A stretch of DNA of 18,225 nt from Strigomonas culicis (Eukaryota > Euglenozoa > Kinetoplastea > Trypanosomatida > Trypanosomatidae). The position numbers were made by a program, and so were the translations under genes. How positions within the stretch are numbered: the first letter of the stretch is position 1; the number at the start of each line of letters is the position of its first letter. The stretch lies in assembly GCA_000482145.1 (NCBI GenBank), contig AUXH01000401.1, positions 1 to 18,225 of the forward strand, written 5' to 3'. Shown in pieces: positions 1-7,474 of the stretch. A model generated the notes under the pieces. It saw only the letters and a list, made by a program, of their open reading frames with translations. It did not search any database and was not told where the DNA came from.

Positions 1-120
1 AGAGTCATTATGCATGGCAGAGTTCCTCGGGGCAAGTGATTTTTTTCTTCTTTTTCAATTACCTAAAACGTGATGGACACAGTATCCATTAGTTTTTTTT
101 ATTATTATTGTGGACTTTTC

Positions 121-185
<65 letters not shown>
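121..185 (-). promoter_or_regulatory. Probable polypyrimidine tract and trans-splice acceptor for the next (off-window) gene
   Basis: Read on the minus strand, this is a (CT)n run (185-161) followed by an (AT)n run (160-124) and an AG at 122-121. A pyrimidine run followed by the first downstream AG is the usual trypanosomatid signal for adding the spliced leader and for polyadenylating the upstream message. Its position downstream of the ARMC1-like gene fits both jobs. The AT run between tract and AG is unusually long, so the real AG could lie slightly further on (116-115). Confidence 0.5.
124..185. repeat. Compound microsatellite (AT)n(AG)n
   Basis: Directly visible: about 18 AT units followed by about 12 AG units with no interruption. 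Such tracts are prone to length change between strains. On the transcribed strand the AG half becomes a CT polypyrimidine tract. Confidence 0.95.
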
Positions 186-695
186 AATCTGACAAATAAT
201 AAAACGACGAGTCCACGTCGACTAGAAGAGAGTATACTAGGGGGAGGAAGAGAGAAGAAGAGAAGTCACACTATACACTGAAAAGGGTACCGATAAAAGC
301 AACAACAGCAACAAGAGTTCCTTGAGTCCATTCCCCCTTTTTTCCACTATGACTATACGCTCCTTTTGTTTGTGATTCACCGATTGGATGCTGCTAATCT
401 GTTTGAATACGTGTTTTCTTTTAGAGTACAATGTGCATAGATGCATTCTATCATCCACAGCAGCATGAGGTGCAAGTATGCGTGTGCACGTGTGGAGGTA
501 GAAGACTTCACATCGCCACAGTACATTACGCATACTCACTAAAGAGTCACATGTATACACAAAAAACAACAACAATAACAACAAGAATACAAAAGGTAAT
601 ACAATCAGAAAAGCAAAACTCATAATCGTTGAACATAAACATATTAATAGTAATCATATAAGGGACGATCTGAGCCTCTCGACTTCCGAAGTGCC

Positions 696-1820
696 CTACC
701 ACCAGTTCGCAAAGGCTCGAGCGACGCGCTCTGCGATCGGGTTGTGGCTCGTGTCCGCCTCCACCTCCCGCTGCCGGCGCACACGCGCGGCGAGCGTGTT
801 GCTGCCGGGCTGTCGGTAGACGACCACCGCACTGTACAGACTGGAGGCGAAGCTCTTGGCCGACTGGATGTACGAGGGCGGCTGCACCTCGTCGTCGTAG
901 AAGCTCTTCTTCCCCTTCCCTTTCGGCGTGGCGCTCTGGTGAGTCGGCACGCCGACCGGTGGCACCTTCTCGGAGCGCAGGAGAAGGTTGCTGAAGCCCG
1001 CGGACGTGAGGGCATGCTGCACCTTGTTCAGCGTGCTTGCATTGCTGAGCAGCAGCCGTATCTGCCGCAGCGGGGGCGACACCGTGTAGGACACGATGCC
1101 TTGGATGGACGTCAACAGCCCCTCAATCTCTTGGTGGTTGGCGGGGTCGCGCAGCGCCGGCACCTCAATCACGGCGGAGTGCGGGCACGACACGGAGGTC
1201 ATGGGGAATGCCGGTTGGTCCTTGAGTGGCGACTGCTCCCCGGGGTACTGGGCCATGGCGGACGGGTACTCGCGTTCGACGGAGGAGTTGAGGATGGAGG
1301 GCTGCCGCTCGCGCTCCCGCTGGCACATGCTGTCATACGAGACGTACTCCTCCGTCTCGGGCGCCTCGGGCGGTGGACAGAACACGTCGCTTCGGGTGAG
1401 GGAGCTGACGCTCGGGTCGGGCGAGCGGGACCGGCGGGAGAGGCGGCCTTCCTGCGTAGCGCGGCGCACCACCTCCACCTTGCGCGGGTCCTCGCCCTTG
1501 AAGGTCGCCGCCACCGCGTCGAGGACGGCGCTAGCGCGCTCGCACAGCTCCGGGTCGTCATACTGCGCTTCCTTGTAGACAAGGAAGACACTATCGACAA
1601 GCTTGGGGTACTCTCCCAGGTACTCCACGTTGTCGGGGTGCTGCGCGAGCATCTCCACTGCCTCTAACGCGTACTTACGAATCTGACGGTCCTTGCTTTG
1701 GAGAAAGCGCAGGAGTGACGGCAGTGTGTTGCGCCGCGCGACCGAAGGCCGGGAACCATAGTTTTGGCTAATCTGGTAGAACCGCATCACCAGCGCCAGC
1801 TCCGAGCTCAAGGTTGCCAT
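696..1820 (-). CDS. ARMC1: ARMC1-like protein (ARM repeat plus HMA-like domain)
   Basis: A 374-aa protein with the two-part layout of armadillo repeat-containing protein 1. Residues 1-115 form helical ARM-like repeats (LPSLLRFLQSKD, then KYALEAVEMLAQHPDN). A charged, proline-rich linker follows. Residues 215-282 fit a heavy-metal-associated (HMA) ferredoxin-like fold (VIEVPAL, LLTSIQGIVSYTV, LRQIRLLLSN, VQHALTSAGF) without the metal-binding CxxC, as in animal ARMC1. The C-terminus ends in a short basic amphipathic segment closing with two tryptophans. Animal ARMC1 is also tail-dependent for mitochondrial association and is linked to the MICOS/MIB contact-site complex and to mitochondrial distribution. 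Assigning that role here is inference. The first ATG after the probable splice site is used. The assignment rests on recalled domain order and local similarity, not on a search. Confidence 0.68.
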   Translation of the reverse strand: MATLSSELALVMRFYQISQNYGSRPSVARRNTLPSLLRFLQSKDRQIRKYALEAVEMLAQHPDNVEYLGEYPKLVDSVFLVYKEAQYDDPELCERASAVLDAVAATFKGEDPRKVEVVRRATQEGRLSRRSRSPDPSVSSLTRSDVFCPPPEAPETEEYVSYDSMCQRERERQPSILNSSVEREYPSAMAQYPGEQSPLKDQPAFPMTSVSCPHSAVIEVPALRDPANHQEIEGLLTSIQGIVSYTVSPPLRQIRLLLSNASTLNKVQHALTSAGFSNLLLRSEKVPPVGVPTHQSATPKGKGKKSFYDDEVQPPSYIQSAKSFASSLYSAVVVYRQPGSNTLAARVRRQREVEADTSHNPIAERVARAFANWW

Positions 1821-2260
1821 GTTTTTGTTTTCGTTGTGCCGACGAAAGCAGCCTAACTATAGACACACGCTATACGACCCCAAGGCGAGCCGGAAGTAAA
1901 TATAGATATGTCTGTATGTATGAAAATCACCTACTCTGTAACTAGAACGTAAGAACAAAGCAAAATAATAAAAAAAGGAGATACAAAGAGACATAGCTTG
2001 TGGAACCTTTCGTCTGGCGCATCCGCTGAAGCATGCGAATAACACATCACGAGCCATAATCTTAACATTTGTTTTCCTTTGAAAACTGGGCACAAAGTGA
2101 AAAAAAAAAACTATAATAAAAAATATGATGATAACACCATGAAGCTTCAAGGAAGGAAGCAACTGATGAGGTGTTAAAGGAGGGGAAAAAAAAACAAGAA
2201 AACAAACAAATTATCGATAAAGAGCTCGTACTTAGTCTCTTATACACTTTCGCCTGGTAG
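1821..2260. other. Intergenic region between CAP and ARMC1-like genes
   Basis: AT-rich with several A runs on the plus strand (U runs in the transcript). It holds the CAP 3' UTR and the ARMC1-like 5' signals. I see no further gene: the overlapping minus-strand frames are low-complexity phenylalanine/serine-rich strings from T-rich sequence. Confidence 0.7.
1942..1990 (-). promoter_or_regulatory. Candidate polypyrimidine tract and trans-splice acceptor, ARMC1-like gene
   Basis: On the minus strand a T/C-rich stretch (about 1990-1945, including a run of seven Ts) leads to an AG at 1943-1942. This would give a 5' UTR of about 120 nt with no ATG before the start at 1820. AGs nearer the start also exist, so the exact site is uncertain. 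Confidence 0.45.
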
Positions 2261-3024
2261 TTAGCTGAACATTTCATTCGCCTTGGTTTCAATCTTGTAC
2301 CCCCGGGCTCCATCCGGCACAATGCGCGAGACGAACTGCTCCGGGATCGCACGCTCGACGGTCTCCTCGCTATCCGCCGCCGAGGGAAAGTTGACGTTGA
2401 CAGAGGAGGAGCACGCGGTGACGATCTTTGTCGCGCGAGCTTCTGCCGGGTTCACCAGATAGAGGTTGATGCTGTTCGAGTTCTCGATGGACACCGTGGG
2501 AGCAGAGTTGTCCACCTGGACGTCGCAGCCTTCGCATTTGAGCACGTCTAAGGACGACACAACCGAGTCTAGCGCCACCTGCACCTTGTTGCAATTCACC
2601 ACCGTGATCGAGTTCACCTTCCCTTTGATCTGAAGGTACACGAAGCGGCAGTTCTCGATGCGGACCGCCTGGCGCATGTTCACCTTATCCAGCTCCAGCC
2701 GAAGCTTCTTGGACGGCACCCCGACCTGGTTGCGGACAATCCACCGCTTGTCACCCTCCTGCATCAAGACGGGGGCTTCGTTGGGGCTCGCGGCGGCGGC
2801 GGCGGCGGCCGTGCCACCGCTCTCCTTCTTCAGGCGCCGTTCCTCCGCCTCCGCCTTCTTCTTGGTGAGGGTGCTCATGTCCACCTCGCCGTGCTGGACG
2901 TTCTTCTTGTACATCTTCTCGTCGTCCGACACGTGCCGCAGCCGGCCTGTGATGCCGTCGCCGCCCTGGCGGATCTCCGCAAAGAGCGCGCTCGCCGCCT
3001 GGCCCATGTTCGGGTTCGTGGGGC

Positions 3025-3055
<31 letters not shown>

Positions 3056-3088
3056 GGGTGGGGGCGGTGGGGGAGGTGGAGGGGGCAT
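2261..3088 (-). CDS. CAP: Cyclase-associated protein CAP/Srv2, short form
   Basis: A 275-aa actin-binding protein matching the C-terminal half of CAP/Srv2. It starts with methionine and 20 consecutive prolines (residues 2-21), a likely profilin-binding stretch. Residues 33-70 match the segment at the end of the helical region and WH2 area of CAPs (SALFAEIRQGGDGIT, RLRHVSDDEKMYKKN). Residues 110-275 are the C-CAP/CARP beta-helix domain (KRWIVRNQ, FVYLQIKGKVNSITVVNCNK, IPEQF near the end). This domain binds ADP-actin and drives nucleotide exchange, recharging monomers after cofilin. The N-terminal adenylyl-cyclase-binding region of yeast and animal CAP (about 470-530 aa in total) is absent. The frame is intact, so this looks like a naturally short form. 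An internal start at M28 would begin MGQAAS. The domain call is firm; use of the first ATG is less so. Confidence 0.92.
3026..3085. repeat. Polyproline-coding GC-rich tract
   Basis: Twenty proline codons in a row on the minus strand. The C-terminal half is mostly pure CCG repeats (GGC/CGG on the plus strand), while the 5' half mixes CCC, CCT and CCA. The pure half is likely to vary in length between strains. Confidence 0.95.
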
Positions 3089-3115
3089 ATTTGCTTCTTG
3101 TATGTATTATGGGAC

Positions 3116-3146
3116 CTTTATTACACACAGACACAGGAAGAAGGTA
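3116..3146 (-). promoter_or_regulatory. Candidate polypyrimidine tract and trans-splice acceptor, CAP gene
   Basis: On the minus strand a pyrimidine-rich run (ACCTTCTTCCTGTGTCTGTG) is followed by the first AG at 3117-3116. This gives a 5' UTR of about 27 nt with no ATG before the start at 3088. Confidence 0.5.
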
Positions 3147-3306
3147 TCACAGATGTGCGGGGCAGAGAAAGAGCCATTACATAAAGATGAAGCGCCGTAC
3201 CAAGATGGCGGCACACCGAGACTGCCAGACACGTGTATTCAGGCAAGTGTATAGATTGATTATGAATCAACAGTACATCGTCGTCACCGAGCGATCCGCT
3301 CGGTGC

Positions 3307-5682
3307 TCACAGGGTTGCCAAGATATCATGCAGCAGCTCCAGACTAACCGACCGATACTTGGGGTTGCACTTCAGCGTTACGTTCGCGTAGCCGGTCTCC
3401 GGGTCGTAGATGAGCTCGAGCAAAATGTAGCCATGCGCGCGGGCCTCCCCGCGCACCATCGCGTACATGTAGTACTTTTGCTTGTCGCCCTGCGAGCCCG
3501 AGGCAAGGGTGTAGATCTGCCGGTCCTCCAGCGCGTCCTCGAGCGCATCGGTGTTGTTCTTCTTGAGCTGCACCCCGAACGAGGGCGCCTCGCCTAAGGA
3601 GTCCCAATTCAGCTGAAACTCATCCGTGGTGATCTCCACGTCATTGCGCAGGCACAGCGAGGCGCCGGACGACTCGTCCATGGCGAGCATGTGGTCCAGC
3701 ATGCTGGCCGACCGCGTGGTGGGCAGGCGCACGGGCTCGGCGACGGGCCCCGTCCCGCTCCGCTGCAGCGCACTCGCGTAGGACGAGGACGCCGTGGTGT
3801 GCACCTCGTCGCCGCCGTCGGAGGCGTCGTCGTCCTCGTCGTCCTCGCTCTCCTCCCCTTCCCCTGCTTCTTCCAGGTCCCGCAGCAGGAGCGACGGCGC
3901 GGTGAACTCGCGGCTCTGCACGCCGTAGATGACGGAGAAGGTGTCGAATTCCTCGAAGAGCTTGTCCGCCAGCTGCGTGTCCTCGTCCTCCGCGAAGAGC
4001 GAGATGGACTGCTTGGGCTCGTAGATGACCTTCGCGGCAAGGAACGGGTTCTCCCGCAGCAGGCGGTAGTAGAAGAGCGCGCGATCCAGCACATCGGCGT
4101 TGGTGTAGTCGCTGAGAAGCGTGTCGAACAGCTGCCCCAGGAACGGCTGCATCTCCGGGGGCCGCTTGAAGAAGAGGGTCGTTGCACTGGTCAGCATTTG
4201 AAGGCGAAAGGCGGTGGACTCCTTGGAAAGGTTGGCACAGAGCGCCTCCAGAATGTAGGGGGCGTCGTCGATGTGCTCGCCGAACTCTCCCAAAATCCAC
4301 ACAAACGCAATCCGACTTGCGTCATCGGCAAAGTGCAGGTCACTGAACAGAGACAGAAGCTTGCTCACAAAGGGGGCGATGACGTCGTACTGCCTGTGGG
4401 CGCGGAAGAAGTCCTTGGAAACGGTCAACGTCACGCCGCGCATGAAGGGCGACTCTAGGTCCAAGAAGGCGATGAAGTACTCAATCACCTTCGAGGCCAA
4501 TTCGGGCAGGCGGACACCGATCTTGCAGATGCCTTCAATGCTCTTCACCGTCGTGTAGCGATTGCGGCGGTCCTCGCTGTAGTAGCGGAACTCTTCCAAA
4601 ATGGCAGTGACGGAGCGCGCATCGGCGATGAGGACAAGAATGTCAATCTTCACCGCCGTGATGTAGGAGGGCTCACCCCAGTTCGCAAAAAAGCTCTTGT
4701 AGTGGTGGCGAAACACGAGTGGATGGCGCTTCACCAACAGCTTCACGTGGCACAGCGCGGCATAGGATGCCTCCACGTTGACCGTGGCGGTGACCAGAGC
4801 TAAAAGGGGTTGACGGATCCGTTCGTACACCTGTCGATACACGTTGGGAAAGTTCTCTGTGAGATGCAAAAAGACACTGCAGCAGGCCAATATGAGGCCG
4901 CTGTTGTTGCCGTACAGCCTAGGTTCCAGCACATTCATGATGTTAAATATTTCCTCCTCCGTCGATGGATTGTACTGCAGTATCAGACGCATGACTTGAC
5001 AGCGCTGCCACTCCGACATGACCGGGATGCGATTGATAAGATAGTAGAGCAAGGGCTTCTGGACAATAAAAGGCTCATGAAGAAGAGGCAAGTCTCCCTT
5101 GGCCGTGTTCTCCGATTCGATTTTAGTGATCTCGAGCAGCACACTGACGGCGTTGAAGCATACCTGAGTGTCATTATCACGTAGGAGCATCTGAAGGGTG
5201 TTGTAATAGTTCTGCTGACGGAACACCTGGGGCGAGAGGATGTACACGCGCATGGAGCACATGACAGCCACCTGTCGCACGTAGGGCGCGCTGTCCTGCA
5301 AGCCTTTGTCCAGAACAGGAACAAAAAAGTCTAACAGCTGCGGCAGCTGAAGCAAAGACAGGGAGCGCAGAGCAAGACCACGCACCACCGGGGATGGGTC
5401 AGAGCACTCCTTCACAAACGTATTGACGGTCATGAGCGCCATGTCGATATTCTTATCGGAGTTGGCCGTCAGGTAAAAGTAAATGAGCTTCTTGGAAACA
5501 GTGTCCGTCGTGGAAAGGGCCAGCACGATCTCCGCAAACAGGGGCGACGTGTCCACGCCTGTGGTCATGAGCGCAATGACGCGCCGCAGTACAAAGCGCC
5601 GTTTTTCGTCATCTCTTTCAACGATAGGGTCGCGCAAGCACCCCCGAAGGTCGTTGATTTCGTTCATTTGCTTTTGGCTCAT
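3307..5682 (-). CDS. AP4B: Beta-adaptin, most like AP-4 complex subunit beta
   Basis: A 791-aa large adaptin subunit. Residues 1 to about 580 form the alpha-solenoid trunk with typical beta-adaptin segments: RRVIALMTTGVDTS near 34-47, KKLIYFYL, NTFVKECSDPSPVVRGLALR and YVRQVAVMC. VRGLALRS and the MT.G.D pattern look more like AP-4 beta than AP-1/2 beta, and the total length also fits AP-4 beta (about 740 aa in human) better than AP-1/2 beta (over 900). A short acidic, serine-rich hinge (about 605-628, runs of D/E) follows. Residues about 680-791 are a single appendage platform subdomain. I see no clathrin-box motif (LLNLD type), again as in AP-4. AP-4 forms a clathrin-independent coat at the trans-Golgi network that sorts cargo toward endosomes. 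The beta identity is firm; the AP-4 subtype is likely but needs a tree against AP-1 and AP-3. Confidence 0.9.
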   Translation of the reverse strand: MSQKQMNEINDLRGCLRDPIVERDDEKRRFVLRRVIALMTTGVDTSPLFAEIVLALSTTDTVSKKLIYFYLTANSDKNIDMALMTVNTFVKECSDPSPVVRGLALRSLSLLQLPQLLDFFVPVLDKGLQDSAPYVRQVAVMCSMRVYILSPQVFRQQNYYNTLQMLLRDNDTQVCFNAVSVLLEITKIESENTAKGDLPLLHEPFIVQKPLLYYLINRIPVMSEWQRCQVMRLILQYNPSTEEEIFNIMNVLEPRLYGNNSGLILACCSVFLHLTENFPNVYRQVYERIRQPLLALVTATVNVEASYAALCHVKLLVKRHPLVFRHHYKSFFANWGEPSYITAVKIDILVLIADARSVTAILEEFRYYSEDRRNRYTTVKSIEGICKIGVRLPELASKVIEYFIAFLDLESPFMRGVTLTVSKDFFRAHRQYDVIAPFVSKLLSLFSDLHFADDASRIAFVWILGEFGEHIDDAPYILEALCANLSKESTAFRLQMLTSATTLFFKRPPEMQPFLGQLFDTLLSDYTNADVLDRALFYYRLLRENPFLAAKVIYEPKQSISLFAEDEDTQLADKLFEEFDTFSVIYGVQSREFTAPSLLLRDLEEAGEGEESEDDEDDDASDGGDEVHTTASSSYASALQRSGTGPVAEPVRLPTTRSASMLDHMLAMDESSGASLCLRNDVEITTDEFQLNWDSLGEAPSFGVQLKKNNTDALEDALEDRQIYTLASGSQGDKQKYYMYAMVRGEARAHGYILLELIYDPETGYANVTLKCNPKYRSVSLELLHDILATL

Positions 5683-6384
5683 ATGGGCAACAAACCGCTA
5701 AAGCCTTCGTTTTGGCACGAGAAAGGAAGGCAAACAAACAATAGTGGAATCAATACTAAAAACGAAAAAGAAATAAGTGACAGGAATAGGAAAGTGAAGA
5801 TTTGCCACATAGAGCATGATACTCAAAACCAGTGCATGCAGTCACAGAAAAGTTGGTCCGTTCTTGGTCGCCACGTGGTTTCACTTCTTATTAGTTTTGT
5901 CCCTTTGGTTTTTTTTTTTTGCTGCAGTTAATAGTAAATGAAAACACGTGGAAACATAACTATGCAACATAATAGAGCATTTGTTTTTCTTCAATAAGAA
6001 CGTGTTAAAACTTTTATCGGTACTTATGTTTACAACAAAACAGTGAACCAAAGAGTTAACAGTGAAGGGTTTTTTTTTTGTGGTGTATTGACAAGTCCCT
6101 CTGACTACAGTAATACGAAAATGCGTTTTGTTTTTCTTTGGTTGAATCTCTTAGAAGTGCGTGCGTTTGGTTTTACAACAATCGGTAACGCTGACAGTTG
6201 ATCACACAATGAACACAAATGCATATATATATAGATGTGTGCGATGATAATGGAAAAGTATTGTATTGTAGGAAGAGCGAGAGAAAAACAGGTAAATATG
6301 ATTACGAGAAAAAAAAAATAATAATAAAGAAACGAGAAAGGTCAAAAAGAGAAACAGCAAAAAAAAAATGAGTGAGTGACAGAT
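5683..6384. other. Long intergenic region between the 229-aa gene and AP-4 beta
   Basis: At about 700 bp this is the longest gap in the window. The part just downstream of the 229-aa gene (about 6255-6384) is strongly pyrimidine-rich on the transcribed strand. The middle has isolated T runs on the plus strand, one of them (5907-5931) ending in GCTGCAG like a splice acceptor in the wrong orientation. No convincing ORF, tRNA or repeat family is visible. It probably holds a long 3' UTR and the AP-4 beta splice signals. Confidence 0.6.
5705..5739 (-). promoter_or_regulatory. Candidate polypyrimidine tract and trans-splice acceptor, AP-4 beta gene
   Basis: On the minus strand the stretch GTTTGTTTGCCTTCCTTTCTC is followed by an AG at 5706-5705 and another at 5699-5698. 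Either gives a 5' UTR of 15-22 nt before the ATG at 5682. Confidence 0.5.
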
Positions 6385-7074
6385 TTACTTCTGCCCCCAG
6401 TTCGCACGAGAGAGGACGTCGAAGCGTCCACCTGAAGGAGCGAAGTTTCCTTCCTTTCCCTTGTTAGTGAAGCGCTTCACAAAGCGGCCCCCCTCATTGC
6501 TTTGGGGGGTCCGCGTGTTCGACTCTTCCACCTTTTGCCACCCGCGCTTGCTCCTGCGGTTACCCCTCCGTTTCGATCCGTCGTTCGTGTCGTTACAGCT
6601 CTGGTTATTGCTTCCGGCCCCATTGTAGGACGCAGGCGATGGTTGCGGATAATAATCATGACTTTGCCGCTGCGCTTTACACATGTTGATTTGTTGTATA
6701 AACGCATCATCGTCATCCGCCCATTCCAGGTCAGCCTCCCCGCACGCAGAGGATCGGTTGCTCAACTCCTCTGAACGCTCGGCAGTGACACCGCAGTGGT
6801 TGCCCGTATTGGTTGTGCTCTCCTCAAACGCGTTGTTGTTCAGCTGTCGTGCGTTGTGACGCAGCGGGACACCGTCCAATGTGACCGTCTGCACCGGCTT
6901 CTTCAGAGCCGCCAAATAGGTAGGTATGTACGGCTCTGCATCGATGCTGTCCTTGGCCAAGGACTTGTTGTCATTCGCAGCCAACGCATCCGCCGTCAGC
7001 TTGAGCTTCACGTTTGACGCTTGAAGACGCTCAGCCCACTCCTGTGGTTTTCGCTCCACAGTATTTGCAGCCAT
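6385..7074 (-). CDS. Basic, disordered protein of unknown function
   Basis: A 229-aa protein I do not recognise. The start at 7074 is the only sensible one, as the next methionine is at residue 131. Residues 1-75 are mixed, with helical potential (EWAERLQASNVKLKLTADAL, YIPTYLAALKKPV). Residues 75-165 are rich in N, S and D with an acidic patch (EWADDDDAF, 117-125). Residues 165-229 are strongly basic (KRRGNRRSKRGW) and glycine-rich, with two GGRF motifs and a C-terminal GRFDVLSRANWGQK. The composition resembles RNA-associated proteins but there is no RRM, zinc finger or other fold I can name. FDVL also fits a generic LIR-like (ATG8-binding) pattern, which is weak evidence. Codon use looks less GC-rich than its neighbours. 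It is probably a real gene because of its length, position in the array and ordered composition. Confidence 0.68.
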   Translation of the reverse strand: MAANTVERKPQEWAERLQASNVKLKLTADALAANDNKSLAKDSIDAEPYIPTYLAALKKPVQTVTLDGVPLRHNARQLNNNAFEESTTNTGNHCGVTAERSEELSNRSSACGEADLEWADDDDAFIQQINMCKAQRQSHDYYPQPSPASYNGAGSNNQSCNDTNDGSKRRGNRRSKRGWQKVEESNTRTPQSNEGGRFVKRFTNKGKEGNFAPSGGRFDVLSRANWGQK

Positions 7075-7474
7075 TCAAAAAGGAAAGTAAATGTGTTTAT
7101 AGAGATTACTTCTAACTTGTGCACTTGTCCTTCCCCTTCTTTTCTTTTTATTTTAAAGAAAACAGGCTGTGAATACAAGATCTTTTTTTTTTGGTATTAA
7201 GTGACCTTCTCTTACGTTACGTTCTTTTGCTCGAAAGAGAAAGAAGAGATGTAGATGATTGAAAAGCATAGACTTCATGAAGTGCGGTTCATTGCTTGTG
7301 TTTGAGATGGTGGTGGTTGTACTAGAAAGCACTTTTATCGACAGAACCCTTTTCATAGTACTGTATAGTGTTCCTCCTTTAAAAAAGGAAACGCAACTCA
7401 TTAATAGGTGTTAAAATGCAAGACGTTTCGGCAAAACAAAGACAACAGTATGTTTGCATCTCCGTCCGACACCC
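7075..7474. other. Intergenic region upstream of the 229-aa gene
   Basis: AT-rich. It contains the 3' UTR of the 548-aa gene and the 5' flank of the 229-aa gene. On the minus strand TACTTTCCTTTTTGA lies directly before the ATG with no AG between. The best AGs lie about 50-75 nt upstream, so the trans-splice site is not resolved. No other gene is seen. Confidence 0.55.

Larger units (their letters stand above)
1..695. other. Intergenic region / 3' UTR of the ARMC1-like gene plus 5' flank of an off-window gene
   Basis: No gene is supported here. The stretch follows the ARMC1-like stop codon and is AT-rich and low in complexity. A hydrophobic minus-strand reading frame (623-237) is built from TTG/TTA/CTT-rich simple sequence with runs of leucine. 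It has no splice acceptor of its own and no recognisable domain, so I do not call it. The left end holds an (AT)n/(AG)n tract that probably marks the splice acceptor of the next minus-strand gene. ATGs at 89, 15 and 8 on the minus strand are possible starts. The one at 89 ends after eight codons (a possible upstream ORF). Those at 15 and 8 run off the window. Confidence 0.6.

Noticed and set aside
237..623. Hydrophobic minus-strand frame of 128 codons
   Set aside because: Leucine and phenylalanine runs from simple sequence, no own splice acceptor within the 70 nt after the upstream stop codon, and no family resemblance. Treated as 3' UTR.
431..625. Plus-strand frame of 64 codons
   Set aside because: Against the direction of the whole array, low complexity, no start signals.
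1857..2162. Minus-strand frame of 101 codons between CAP and ARMC1-like genes
   Set aside because: Phenylalanine/isoleucine-rich low-complexity string from T-rich UTR sequence, covering the likely splice tract of the next gene.
5668..5931. Plus-strand frame of 87 codons upstream of AP-4 beta
   Set aside because: Opposite to the array, K/N-rich from AT-rich sequence, no domain.
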